Below, piece after piece: positions 26,359 to 39,009 of a DNA stretch of 64,000 bases. This stretch comes from Trichoplax sp. H2. Lineage: Eukaryota; Placozoa; Uniplacotomia; Trichoplacea. The first letter of the stretch is position 1. Each line of letters begins with the position of its first letter. The position numbers and the translations under genes were made by a program. The stretch is from assembly GCA_003344405.1 (NCBI GenBank), contig NOWV01000071.1:186001-250000 (forward strand), written 5' to 3'. Below the pieces are notes generated by a model that was not told the DNA's origin, made no database searches, and was given only the letters and a program-made list of their open reading frames with translations.

Positions 26359-28680
26359 GGATAAACAAGAAAAGAAGCCATTTATTGGTTAAGCATCCGT
26401 TCTAGGAGAAGAGTGTTGATTTGCTATATTGAAGAATTGCTAACACTGTTGTAGTGATTTCAGCTAATTACAGTAGTTTTGTGTGGGCAATACAGTGATA
26501 GTATGTAGTATAGAACTGGATTTCTTAATAAAGTAAGTGTTGATAATAGGGCTAACAATCCATACACTACAACTGTATAGACTGTATCGATATAATATTT
26601 GCATGAAATATTTGCATGACAAAGAGAAATGGATCGGCTTTGGTTGTTAACACAAGCAAATATTGATGGCAGTCTAATACTGTAGACAGGGATCTCTCTA
26701 GCTAATCTTGAATTCATGCAAAATAATCGACATGGCTAATTTCAATCCTTGAAAGATGGATCATCCATTTAATGAGATAGTAATTATTAATAAACTAAAT
26801 CAAAATTACTTCAATAAATGATGGATGGTGGATGTGTGTACACGTGCATAAAGCAAACCCCCAATGTCAGTAAAACGAATACCCCCAAAATTAATATAGT
26901 AAACCATCAATAAAAGTAGTGTAGTCCATGGGGTCAATGCAATTGTTGAGTTATTTGCAAATCTATTACAAATCGTAGTTAAAGAAGGACTTAAAGAGAA
27001 AATGAAAACTTCTCTAAAAAGGCGTTGGTGTAAAATAGGATGAGAAAATAAAAATAGTAAAAATAGGGATAGAGAAAATCATTTACAAAATTGCAGTCTA
27101 TCATTAAGCATCCCATCTACTGTACAGCAAACCCCAAAGTCAGTTAAAACAATACTCAAAAATAGCGCAAAACAAGACCAATAGTATTGCAATCCATTGG
27201 ATAAATGCAATTGTTGAGTTAGTTGCATGTCCATTACATATCGTAGTAAAGACGGACTTGAAAGAGAAACTATCTCAGCAAGTCATTGGTAAAAATAAGA
27301 AGATAAGAAAATAAAAATATTATTTGTTTTCATTTTCTTACAATTGATTATTTATTTTTATTTGGGAAAATAAAAATAGAATTACAAAAATTCCAATTCA
27401 TTTGCATCATTCTACCATTCAGTCAATTGTGGAAGTGGTAACAGTATATCTTCAGCATCATGTCTTCTACAACAATAATTCATCATCGTATATATAGTAC
27501 AATATCATTGGTCAATTATTATTAACGCATTCTCGCAAAAGTTATTTTATAGAAACTACGTTAAGAAATCTATGTAAAAGATATTTCATAAAACTAGGTT
27601 AAGTATAATTAAGCAGTTTATTACATTACATAGCACAACTAAAATACAAAAGTCAAAAATTATCCTAGAGCAGCTCGGCTTAAATAAATTATCTAAAATA
27701 CAGAAAAGAATACAATGTCATCATATAATTCTCACATTAAGTAATTAGATTATAATGACAAAATATTTAAATCATAGTAACACTGAAACAAACAGAAAAA
27801 GAAAAGAATCACACGGTTTATATTGTAACATGATGCACGATTTATAGCATATCACCAATATACTCACATAGTACAAAAAAAAGTTATTTAATTTAGTGAA
27901 GCTGCTAGATAAACTATTGTTATCAACATGTTATATAGAAGTGAATTAGATATAACTTGAAAATAATACCAATATATAGGTAATGTTTATGATAATTCGA
28001 ATATGTTGATTTCATCTTCGTAGAATATGATATCAATCATAAAATTCATTCTCATAGTAAGTTCTGTAAGTGTTCAGAGACGTATTTCCTAATTGTTATG
28101 CTGTAAATAAGTTAGATAACTATTTAAGCAGCAACGCTTTTCCGTTATTCTTGTTCTTAGTCTTTCTTTTCTAAAATCTGTTGTTCTAAGAAGTTCTTCT
28201 TGCCTGCCGGAGCATGTTTTATTATCATGTAGTATCTCAACCGATAGAGAAATAGTTATGAAATCCGCTGTTATAAAATTGTTTATGTGATCTGCTAGCT
28301 AATTACAGTCAATAGAACAGGTTTTATTAGAGTGCATATATCCTGTTATTCTATAGTATATCGTAGTAACAGCAGATAATATTGTTGTGCTAAATAAACA
28401 TACTAGAAAGAGTAAACTATCAGCTACATTACACTATATGTAGAGTATACTGAAACTAATGAAACTATATTAACTACGGTTTTACTTTTATAAAAACTTC
28501 GGATAAGTACCACCTGATTTTGCAACCGTAATGCAATTTTAAAACATTATATAGCGAGTACAGTACTTTACAACATACCCATTAACAACTCAATTATAAT
28601 TATGGTTGTATTAATAGATTATCCAGTTTAGATATTTTTTATATATAATCAGCATAAACACTCATGCTCAACAGGATACA
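26359..28680. other. Intergenic with a tandem duplication
   Basis: No gene is supported. The stretch contains the direct repeat at 26860-27330 (listed separately). The rest is AT-rich with no recognisable motif. Confidence 0.5.
26860..27330. repeat. Diverged direct repeat, two units of about 265 bp
   Basis: Units at about 26860-27075 and 27125-27330. Both contain GCAAACCCC, a variant of AATGCAATTGTTGAGTTA, an ACGGACTT/AAGGACTT block and a run ending in GAAAATAAAAAT. The match is imperfect. No coding frame runs through it. Confidence 0.7.
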
Positions 28681-28699
28681 GCATATTGACAACTATACA

Positions 28700-29206
28700 T
28701 GTAGAAATATTTGATCAAATCTGTATTTACGATAAATTCGAGAATTTGCGAAATTCATTAAATCTAAAGTCTGGTGAGACAATAAGATAACAGCTTTCGC
28801 AAGTATATTAATAAATCTAATGCGCCAAATTATGTAATTTCTACGTTTCCAATAGTATCACTTTCCGTGCGCATAGAGATTATTTTTATATTTAATTACT
28901 TTATATGGAAGGATAGCATTACAATGTAATTATGTTAACTACTAATTTCTTGATAATTTACCTGGAACGGGCCAGTCAAGACCTTATTATGTAACTTTAC
29001 AAAAGCCACCTTTATTCCTAAAATTAAAGGCAAAATCTTATCGAAAGGTTTTAATGCAAGCTATGCAGGAAGATTTAAGCGAGTTGGTTCAGTTCTATGA
29101 AACCATGGCCTCGTACTGCAGACAAAGGTTGGAAAAAGATACTGTTGCTGAAGGCGGACAAAATCCGAATAACCTTAATCAGCGTTCGATCATCATTGAA
29201 AAAGCG
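28700..29206 (+). repeat. Segment paralogous to 53420-53945, copy 1
   Basis: Both intervals share a non-coding block (ACGATAAATTCG, later ACAAATCTATTA/ATAAATCTAAT) followed by a coding-type block (GAAGATTTAAGCGAGTTGGTTCAGTTCTATG against a similar, disrupted version). Copy 1 keeps an open frame and copy 2 does not. Confidence 0.6.
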
Positions 29207-29745
29207 GTTAGTATAACCGGCTAAGTAATTGCAGAAACTGGATACTGTCTCAACTTACTTCATTCAAGTAACATTGAATTAGATAAAAGCTATTATCTCG
29301 AATAAAGTGTATTGTAACAAAGTACGTCCTCCTAGAAATACTTTAGCGATATTGAATACCTTTTAGTAAACAATAAAAGTACTGGAGATAGTGTAAAATA
29401 TAGAATTAGTTTAGATTTTAAAAATTTGGAATTCATACGTTATTGAAATTGACTGCGATCCTACTGTTAGTTGACTAAAGGTAATATTGATCGAAATATA
29501 GACAACAATATGCGGAAATAAATTACTGGAAGCCAGTGTTTTGTAAATATCACAACTATAAGTACTTATAAAATTTTACGAAAATCTGATATTGAAGGCC
29601 TTATTTTATTGGACATGTACTACTTTAGTTAATGATGGAAAAAGTAAGAGAAAATTTGCACCAAAAAATGGAAGAAGCAACTGGAAAGCAGATTGATAAT
29701 CTACTTACTATTCTTCAGAACGCAATAAAAGAGCTTACTGCTTAG
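28946..29745 (+). CDS. Unrecognised helical protein, C-terminal exons (partial)
   Basis: Exon ending at 29206 (open from 28946; acceptor not fixed, possibly 29030) and exon 29629-29745 ending in TAG at 29743-29745. Both meet in phase 0 across a GTTAGT to TTTTAG intron. The predicted tail of about 97-125 residues is highly polar and probably alpha-helical (QAMQEDLSELVQFYETM, then EKVRENLHQKMEEATGKQ). I do not recognise the family. A start and upstream exons were not found. A broken paralogous copy lies at 53.7-53.95 kb. Confidence 0.4.
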
Positions 29746-30360
29746 GAAGAAAGTGATTCGCACTGTAATAAGCCTAATACCACCCTACTGAATTTATCAT
29801 CGCGAAATGATTCCCTTATCGCCAAAATTCTTCATTTTGCAATAAATATAATCGAAAGTATATATTTAGTATCCTAATAGCGGCATTCACGAAGGTTTAT
29901 GAGTTATCTTCATTTCAGCCCATACCAATATATTTTAAACTACAAATTGTTACTATCAATAGATATCAATTGAATAATTAAAGAAGAAACGGTACGGTAT
30001 TCGTAATCTAATAAAAGAGCGACCTGCGGTGTAAAAGTTTAACCCGTAATGATCCCATATTGAAAGATAAATAGACACAAACGGTAATAAAATTCCTATC
30101 CCTACGGAAAATATTTCCTTAATTTGCTGATGTAAACAATCTGTAACTTAATACGAAGAAATAAAGCTTCAATTGCACAACTGCAAAAAGTCTTCAATAC
30201 TTTCTTACTCCATCGTTTCTTAATTGAATATTTCAATGTTGCTACGAATATGCAGCAGCGCGAAGGCTTCACGACTAGAAGAAACTAGAATGGCTATTAT
30301 AGAAATAATCATTAATCATCCTTATAGATAAATAATTGATATGAATCATTTTCAAATAAA
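29746..30360. other. Intergenic, no gene seen
   Basis: AT-rich sequence between the helical-protein tail and the decayed propeller copy. No motif recognised. Confidence 0.4.
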
Positions 30361-30361
30361 T

Positions 30362-32453
30362 TAACATTTAAAGTAGCCATAGACAATGATCCTCAAACAT
30401 GCATCGAGATATTAGATTTAGCATTGGCTTGCATAAGCAATATTCCAGTTGTGGCTCTGCTAATAAAGGAAATCAACGATAATGAATATAATTATAAACT
30501 CAAGGTCAAATATTAATCTCGTGTAGATTTACTAAAGTATAATAATTTCCCTAGAAATAATTGAGCAGAATAATTTTATTGATAATTAGTAGATAAATAA
30601 ATACGAAGCAAAACCATCTGCAAAATTGTTGTACTATTCCATACTCTATGACTATAATCGGTGCTTCTTATACAATGATTTAAAAGCTGCTTTAGTAGTA
30701 AATTTTAAAGATAAGAAGCCAAAAATGATATTTACAGAGGTAAATCTTACTATAGGTCGACTAACAAGTAGCCGACAGTACATTGGTCTTTTAAATTATC
30801 CACTTATACTTTAGTAAATAAACATTATCGCAGATTACGAGAATGAGTAATTTTGCTTGGTTACAATATACTTTCAAAATATAAGTTAGCTATCATAAAT
30901 GTAATCGAGAGTTTAATTTTAACTTCGATTAATGCATATAAGTTGTCAACATTCTGAGTAAAGAGGGGAATGGACAACCCGAGGAATTGCTAAATTACGA
31001 TATTCCTCGGTCATGTATTGGCCGATATGACATCACATCAAGATAAAGAGAAATTGATAATATACTAATTTTCATGGAAAAATCTTGGGTATGTTATACC
31101 AATAGTTGTTACTATTTCCTAAGCATAGTTTTGATTTACATACATAAATTACAATGCTCGATCTTGCAAGTAGGTTAGAAGCACGTTTATAGTAAAAATT
31201 TTATTAACCAAGACCAATTACACAATTATTTCTTTTAGGATGATCACCATGAAGCAACCATGTTGATAATCACTATAAGCCTTACAATCAAAGAGAAAAT
31301 GATTTATCGGCTGGACTATAGGTATAAATGGCTTTAAATACTCATCGTTGATGATTGCTATCTTTGCACAAGACAGGAAGAAATAGATCCTAGCAGCGAT
31401 AAGGATCCACAGAGCATTAATGTAGTAAACATTATTTTTGAACACTGTTTTACCCGCATAAACATTTAATTTAATTTACTTTAAATTGCCACACGAATTT
31501 AATACAGAAAGGCTTACTTTGTTGTCTTTTCGATTTATCCTGCCTTATATTTATTTATAAGATGACGTTGATAAATATGAAATTATATTATAACCAAATG
31601 ATTTATCTCCATTCTAAATTGATTTTAGTGCTACAAATTTGGAGACGACAAAATGGAAACAATTTCGTAAGAAACTTGGCCGTTTCCGAGTGGAGGAATA
31701 ATATTTAAAATAATTATAAATTCTTTTACAACTGGTTATGAACCCAAAATTAAATACTTGCGTTACGAGGAGAAACATCTCGTGGATGAAATATTTGGAC
31801 ATTATACTGCTCTAATTGTAAGTTGCAGATTGAATATTCAGGATAAGGGGAAAGGAAGTGACCCATTCGATTTGAGGATAGATCATAATCCATTAATAGA
31901 TTAATAAATAGCAATTTGCATATTCTTCATTACTAAGTTTTGATTTGTAAATACATTGTAGGAAAATTATATGCTAGCAAATAACGAAATCTATATATTA
32001 GAAAATGGAGATCATTTAGCGGTAAGAAATGTTGATATTTAATTAATACCATAGGATTGAATGAAAAATGCTTTGTTTTATCCTACTTATAAAATCGGTA
32101 AAATTACTTCTTTATAGATATTAAACCTTTCCGGCATGATAGTGACGAAAATATGCAAGAACTATTTCATAAAGTTTGATTATGAAGCTTCTATTTTGAA
32201 TAATGATAATTTATGGTCGGAAAACCATTTTATTGCATATAATTGGAACACGTTAAATGTTAGAAACTTTTCTTCAGGCAATCTTATCAGTATTTCTACT
32301 AAAAATTGTTCAAATCTATACATCTATGATGCTAAAACACTAAAGTTACAGATCAATCTACCGTTTACTTACTTTGAAATATATATGATGCAAAATGCAA
32401 CAGTCAGCAATCCTCACTCATCGTTAGCAACCGACATGATAAACATTGTTTAA
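30362..32453 (+). pseudogene. Decayed tandem copy of the APAF1-like propeller exons
   Basis: The last exons mirror the 3' end of the gene at 19.4-26.4 kb. 31280-31400 has IITISLT matching the exon at 25198, with stops. 31629-31817 matches 25547-25762 (CYKFGDD against CYKIGDG), with an in-frame TAA at 31668-31670. 31962-32021 matches 25924-25977 (ENGDHLA against ENGDHIA). 32118-32453 matches 26062-26358 (NLWSENH against NLWSDKH, then LPFTYF against LPFTHF). Exon borders and phases are kept in the last three. Two further open segments, 30362-30511 and 30599-30739, may be earlier propeller exons. No CARD, NB-ARC or winged-helix part is seen, so this is a 5'-truncated, inactivated duplicate. Confidence 0.7.
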
Positions 32454-34970
32454 TAAAACACATTTTATAGGATGTATAAAGCTAAAGTCTTGTTATTCTA
32501 TTTCTAAAATAACCAAGAAAGAATTCGAGATTACTGGTATCTCTAAATCTATTACGTACCTATTAACTTTATTAAATTTAGGCTAACTTTTCTACTTTCA
32601 ATAAATTAAATGCGTTCACTCAAAGTAAATTAATTTTATTACAGTGAGAAATTAAATTAATGGTTAATAAATTATACAGAGTACAAAAAAGGTTACAATA
32701 AGATTTGATTATGAAGTGCAAATAAATAGAATTTAAGGGTAGGGATCCTATGTAACGAATTTATCCAGAATTGTGCTAGTCACTTCCATTTCTATTATAT
32801 GCTGTGCTAAATATGCCTAATAATTAAATTGAGTACCGTAACCAAACATTACGATAGAGAGCACAAAAGTATGAATTGATTATATGGCAATTAAAATAAA
32901 AATAATAAATGTCGTGCAAGGTGCTTCTGTTTACTTCCATCTAAATCGAAAGATACTAACTGAATAAGAAATAACGTAATTAAATTTACGTGTATCAGGG
33001 TTACAATACGCTCTTACTACATATTCATATACATATCGTGGTTATTAAGATTACATAATTAAAAGACAACCCAATCAAACATTGTAAAAATATCGGTCTG
33101 ATATGTAGTTAGACAAAAAGATGGGAAAATGTCGCATTTTAATAAATTAGTGCGTCGAGTATGATAAAATCTCTGCAAAACAAACAAAAATGAGCTTAAA
33201 AATTGGACTTTCAAAATTAGAAAAACAAAAGACTGTAAGAAATACAGCTATGTTTACTATGAAAGAATTATCTGTAAACCGAATTATCGATGATAGATAA
33301 AGCTTGAAACAATCCTAAGCGGTTAATTAATATTTTGGGAATTAAATGATGACACGGATTGCTTAAAAATAACAAGTTATAGTTTCTAGGTGCTTACAGT
33401 ATCCATCTACACTATTCAAAACAAACTGTAGTCTTAAAATGGGTAAGTAAATGTTACTGCGAGAATTATTTTAAAGTTTGCAAAGGCGGTAAAATGGTTG
33501 ACAAATGTGAAGTTAGAGAGACATAAATAGTTGTTATGAAAGGATAATGAATCTTGAAATCATGACCTGTAGGTGTTCTCAAGTATTGTTGTATTTATTT
33601 TATCTAACATTGCTATCAAGATTACAGAAGTAGACTTACAATAAATATTTCAGTGTCTCAATTTTTCAGACTTAAACTGGAAAAGTAGTTATCTTATTGG
33701 GCTCTCCATTAGCCTAATTCACTGTAGATGTTCGTAGAAAGTTGGTTGAAATGTTGTTGATGTTATTTCGAACTATAAAGTCAAATTTGACCATATACCA
33801 TAAAATTAAAGGGGCGATTCTGTTCAAACCTTGCAATTTCAAGTATTACGGAGCGTAGATAGAAGCATTTACCGAAGAAAATCGTTTCGCTAATCAAAGT
33901 GTAATGCAGTGTTGGAATCATCGAATTTACTTTGCTACAGTTTATGAATGGTTTATGTATCTTGACGAGATAATATTCCTACATTAATCTGAACTTTATT
34001 GTTAGCCAATTTGATATCTTGCCACCATGCAATTTTACCAACCGTTCTGATAGAATAAGTAGTCTTCCATCTTGAATGACTGTGGCCTGTTTGGATGTTG
34101 TGCGAAGATTTTAATTATCGGACTCAAAAATGGGCTGAATAGACAGCAATTGACCTGAAAATGGTAGATTATAGCAATAGCAAAGAAGTTGCTTAATAGA
34201 AGTCGCTTAACAATCATACCTATCATAAACTATACAAGATTTTACGCAAGATTAGTTACGGTTTTCAGATTGTTGCTACTTAGTTAAGGCAAGCCGTGGC
34301 TAACTCTCTCGTAGATAAATCAAGCTTTACCAATGATCTATTTAGCTGCTTGAATGTTAGCTATAGCATGTCTCCTTGCTGAGCTGAAAGTTTTCTGTTA
34401 TTGAATATCATAGGCAAAGAACATAAACAAATCACCATCAGCTGAATACCAATCAATATCATTTCCATTATTACCATACAAAATACGTTTTAAAATTTTA
34501 TTTCTGAGGAAGCTATGAATTAAAATTGATTTCTATTTATCAGGCTAGCCAAAATAAATAAAACTAAAACTAATAATCAAACAAATATCATCAGACTACG
34601 ATCAAAATTGTCTCAAATAGAAGCAACAAAAGATAGTAATGAAATCTTAATTTTAAGAGATTACGTATGTTAGTTCATTCAAGGAATCAACCATTGGCCG
34701 TTAATTACCACTGCTTTGCCATTGCTGTTACCTGAACTAATACTAGGTGCAAGCCTATTTCTCTAGCTGCCTCGTATATAAAAATATTGAATTCTTTTTC
34801 TTTCTTCTCCAGCTCGGAGTTTTCAGATTGCAATCTATCACATTAAATCGGATTTCAGCTAGGTAGTTCACAAGACCTTTGGTGATTTGACTAACGATAT
34901 ACACGTAAAATGGATACTAAATAGTAATTAATGTTACTCTGATTATTACCTAAATTGATAAATAAAAACT
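32454..34970. other. Intergenic, little visible
   Basis: No gene is supported. On the minus strand about 34695-34830 reads as an open, charged helical stretch (SENSELEKKEKEFNIF) followed by a possible donor. It could be an isolated exon but has no partner that I can see. Confidence 0.4.
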
Positions 34971-34974
34971 AGAA

Positions 34975-35875
34975 GGCTTCAAAAATTAAGTATAGTAACT
35001 GATCTTAGTCCTATTACCACGGATGATTCTTATAATTTTACTGTTATCAGTTGTAGAAAAAATTTTACTAAGAAGAGATACTAGGCAACAATTCAAGATA
35101 TTCAGGCATTCAAAAGTTAGTGTTCTAAGATTGCGATCTCGTAAATTAACAACGACTGAGAGTGGTATCTAGAATAGTAATAGAAGTTGCACATCTTATT
35201 TCTAAATGGATGAATATAAACTGAAATACTTGACTAAGTATCAATCGATTTTATGTCAATTGCTCTTGATAAAAGTTATAGATAAAATCATTTACGGATC
35301 TGTATTACTGCAAAATAACATGTGATATAAACTATCAAATTGTTTCCTTAAGTAATGATCGAAATGATCAGATTACCAAACTATTGCTATAAAATAGTAT
35401 GCAGGACAGAGTAATCAGTGTCACTGAGATAAATAGCTCAACAGATAAATAGAAACGTGACTAGAAAACTTTACTATAAACTTAATATAGTAGCTGGTCT
35501 TAGTCTTGCTTCCATCGATAGATCTTATGACTTTATGGCAATCAGTTATAGACAGAATAGTTTTACTGAGTAGGAAAACTGTGCAAGAATCTAAGCTACT
35601 CAAGCATTCTAATTTATTATTTTTAGATAACAATCTAGCAATTTAATGATAGTGAAGAATAGAATCCAGAGTAGCAATGAAAATTACATATCTATTTATG
35701 GAATGAGTAAAGGTGGACTGAATCGCTTGATTTAATAATCAATCAATTTGAGTTCTATTTCTCTCGATAACAGTTATGGATGAAATCATTTACCCGTCCA
35801 CTTTACTACAAAGTAACCTGTTATATAAGCTATGCAGATCACTTCCTCAAATAGTAATCATATCTACTAAGATTT
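34975..35875. repeat. Diverged direct repeat, two units of about 440 bp
   Basis: Units at about 34975-35400 and 35455-35870. Shared landmarks in order: a GATCTTAGTC/GGTCTTAGTC block, a GTTTTACTGAG/TTTTACTAAG block, TCAAGCATTC/TCAGGCATTC, TAGAATAGTAATAGAA/CAGAGTAGCAATGAAA and ATCATTTAC-C/GG. On the minus strand unit 2 has a 70-codon open frame that is broken in unit 1. It may derive from exon duplication, but no function is recognised. Confidence 0.65.
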
Positions 35876-35925
35876 AAGCAAGCATTATAACAGCATCTCT
35901 TTAGCAGTTGTCTGGTAATTTGCTA

Positions 35926-38900
35926 TCACAGCTCAGAGTTTAAGTAAGATGGAATAGATAAAATTTCTGACCTTTCTTTCAATTCTTTCAATTCTTCATT
36001 TAGTAGCATTGGATTAATTACTGGTAATTCTTCAACTCTAAAAAATAATTGATATCGAGAGATGACATCATCCAATTCCATCCTATATTGTTTCATTCGT
36101 TCGTTCGTGTCCTTCAAATTTAAAATTTTGTAAGATTAATCAGAAAAATATTAATTTTAACCGCATGTACTTTGTTAATCTATAGATAGAGCGTTTACTA
36201 TAAGCAACGTTGAATTGCATATTTAATCGCTCCAGAGTAGATCCAATATATCGATTCGTTTTACATTTTCGATCCGCTCTATTTCTTCCTCCATAATTTG
36301 TAGTTTATGTTTTCTTTTATTGTTGTCATTTTTCGTTATGTAGATCATATAATCCATCTAAATATGATGAGAATTGAACTGATTTAGAAAAGAACATAAA
36401 CTATAGGACGCATAATTACGTCAAGTATACTAAAATATTTAGAAAAGGATCATTTTACCCTATCACAAATTTCAGCTGCTTCAGGCAGATTACGTAAATA
36501 TCGATAAAAGTCATCTGTTAGTTCATCTAAAGCTCCAGACAGAGTCTGCATAGAAAAATAGAAATAAAAATTCATAGAATCTACTTCTAAGGAAATTTGT
36601 CTAATAGTAATTGCAGATCATTGTTCCTGTATCTGTTTTCCGTTTTTACTATCTAACAATCTGTAAAAAAGTAGCGTTAAGTCGCACTGACGCTACACTA
36701 AGATGTACGAAGGATTAATGAGTTAGCGTAAAAGTGCACAACTATTACAAAATCACTGAACAACAGGTATACATACTGATTTCAAATCAGGAAATTGCGA
36801 GGGTGATTGGGAAGCAAGAGAAATCATATTTAGTAGCCAGTCCTCCGTTAAGTAAGATAGATAAATTTCAAGTTTATCGAGGCATGCCGCCATATTCATC
36901 AATTCTAGTTGATTGTTACTGTAAGTGATGTCCAACTATTATTAGAGTAAATGAAAGGTAAGTAGTGAAAAATCTTCGTATTAATAAGGGATTAGCTATA
37001 AAAGATTTTTCCGTATACAACATGAATTATTTACCTTTGGAGTATAAGGATCAATCGCTAAGCGTGATGATAAGTTATTTGAGAACATAGAGTATGGGAA
37101 TACCAAAATTTTAGAATTCATTTCAATTCAAGAGATATTGAGGTGAAATTAGATTACATTAAACGTTTGTGTTTGCAAAATTAATTGTAACACTCTAATA
37201 ATATCAGAATAGGATGATATAGAAGTCTTTTTGCTTTGCTTTTTATACAGTCTTAGACAAAGTATCTTAACTTACCTACTAAGGCTGAATTATAAGTTTC
37301 GAATAGATCATCTACTTTCTGTCGATCGTTAATTGGCAAGGTTTCAACACAAAATTCGTATACAGCCTAAGATGTAGAAATTGGAAGAAATCTTAAAATC
37401 TTTGGCATCACATACGTATTTACCTAAACTAATTGTATTGCCTAAACCAGCAAAATTGTTTATTACGATATCATAAAATACTCTAAATATCTATAGAGTG
37501 GAATAATGCTTTAAAGCATGTCACGGTACTCGAACTACGACGGGTAACAATGTCAACCCTTTATAAAGATACAGTATGTAGGTTGTTAGTAAATCTAGAA
37601 TTGTAAAACTAATTCATTTTCGAGTAAAATCAAGTGAATAAGTCAGATAGCTAATTCATAACAGAGCTCAAGGTTAGATTGCACTCTATGCCTATTCAAT
37701 TGTACTGTATTTTAAAGTATAGTATAAGGTTGTAAAAAATTTAGATCTAGATTACACGATAGCTAATGTTTGCATAAAAGAAATAAAGCGAGTGACTTTT
37801 ACAAAAAGGAGAATTCTAGATTTGATTCCAGTGAAAACTGGCGTGTGTGTTTAATTTAACAAGCGTTGGAAGTAGTTTTGGTAGTGCAAAAAGTGGTTGT
37901 TAAATAAAGAATCCGGTGAATGATAATTTTGGGCCAGTTTACTAACATTTAGTGAGAATACTAACTATAATTAATAGATTGTTATCTCTGAAACTTGGTT
38001 TAATTTTATTACATTAAGGTTACTGCCACTTGCAAAATGCGAGCTGAACTCGCAAATAATTGAAATAGCGTATCTGCAGTACAGATACAGTATCCTAACA
38101 TACAAGCAGCATATATATGTTTTCTACCATGGCATCATTTTAAATTGATTTCCAACTAAAAATTTTAATTGAAAGGTTTTATTACTATCATCAGCTGCAA
38201 TAATGCACAAAATTCAAGAAATTTAATAAGACCGCTATCGTACTTACGCGCTTGTTGTATAAACGATAACTATCCTCATTATTGATCAATTGAGCAACTG
38301 GAAAAAGTAAATCATCTTGATCGATTTCATCATGGCACTGTAAGGAAATAAGAAATTGAGGTTATAGATAAGTTCTAACTCGGTTACAGAAAATACTTTT
38401 AAGTTTATAGCCAATCACTCTAGCCAGATAAATCTTAGATAGAAAGCTTTAAAAATAGAAAGCAGATTCGTATGCTGTGTGTCGGATATTAAACTGGGCA
38501 TTTGCTAGACAAAAGTAATTATTACTACCTTTATTAAAGTAATTGTCCATTGTAAGCACTTTAGCAATGATAACGAAACAAATACATCATCTTGTCCAAA
38601 AGCAACAACATCTTGTTCGTTTAAAGCTATAGGATATTGAAGTTTTTGTAGTGTTATTTCAATAGTATCGCAATCGATTTGTTCAGCAGCATGTTGGCTA
38701 TAACCAAGATCCTGTAGAAACCTCTGGTAATATCAATGATAGACAGCAAATATTAAATTGATAGCTTTATCTAATCAACTTTTCAAGTAGTACCAATGCT
38801 ATAAAGTACAAATAAAACATTTTACATCACATATATGATATCTATTACTATTACTTCGCCAAATTACGGAATTAATTTCATTTAGTATACAATAATCTCT

Positions 38901-39005
38901 CCTCCTCACTCTGAATAATATGTAGAAATCATTAGGTGTTATGTGGCCTCGATCTTTGATTTGAACCAAATCCAATACTTCATTGCCTTGAAAGCGTTCA
39001 TGATG
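35926..39005 (-). CDS. Unidentified multi-exon protein with acidic and coiled-coil segments
   Basis: Exons on the minus strand with good splice sites: 39005-38910, 38711-38586, 38337-38248, 37366-37276, an uncertain one near 37060-37035, 36918-36777, 36545-36459, 36357-36265 and the terminal exon 36111-35926 ending in TGA. Most junctions are phase 0. The N-terminal exons hold short acidic stretches (NEQDVVAFGQDD, HDEIDQDDLLFP, IKDRGHITPNDF) that resemble degenerate EF-hand regions. The C-terminal exons are charged and helical (MEEEIERIEN, LNEELKELKERSEIL), suggesting a coiled coil. The 5' end is not found; an ATG-led segment near 39129 is possible but does not join in phase. I do not recognise the family. 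An intracellular scaffold or calcium-related role would be a guess. Confidence 0.55.
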
Positions 39006-39009
39006 CTGT

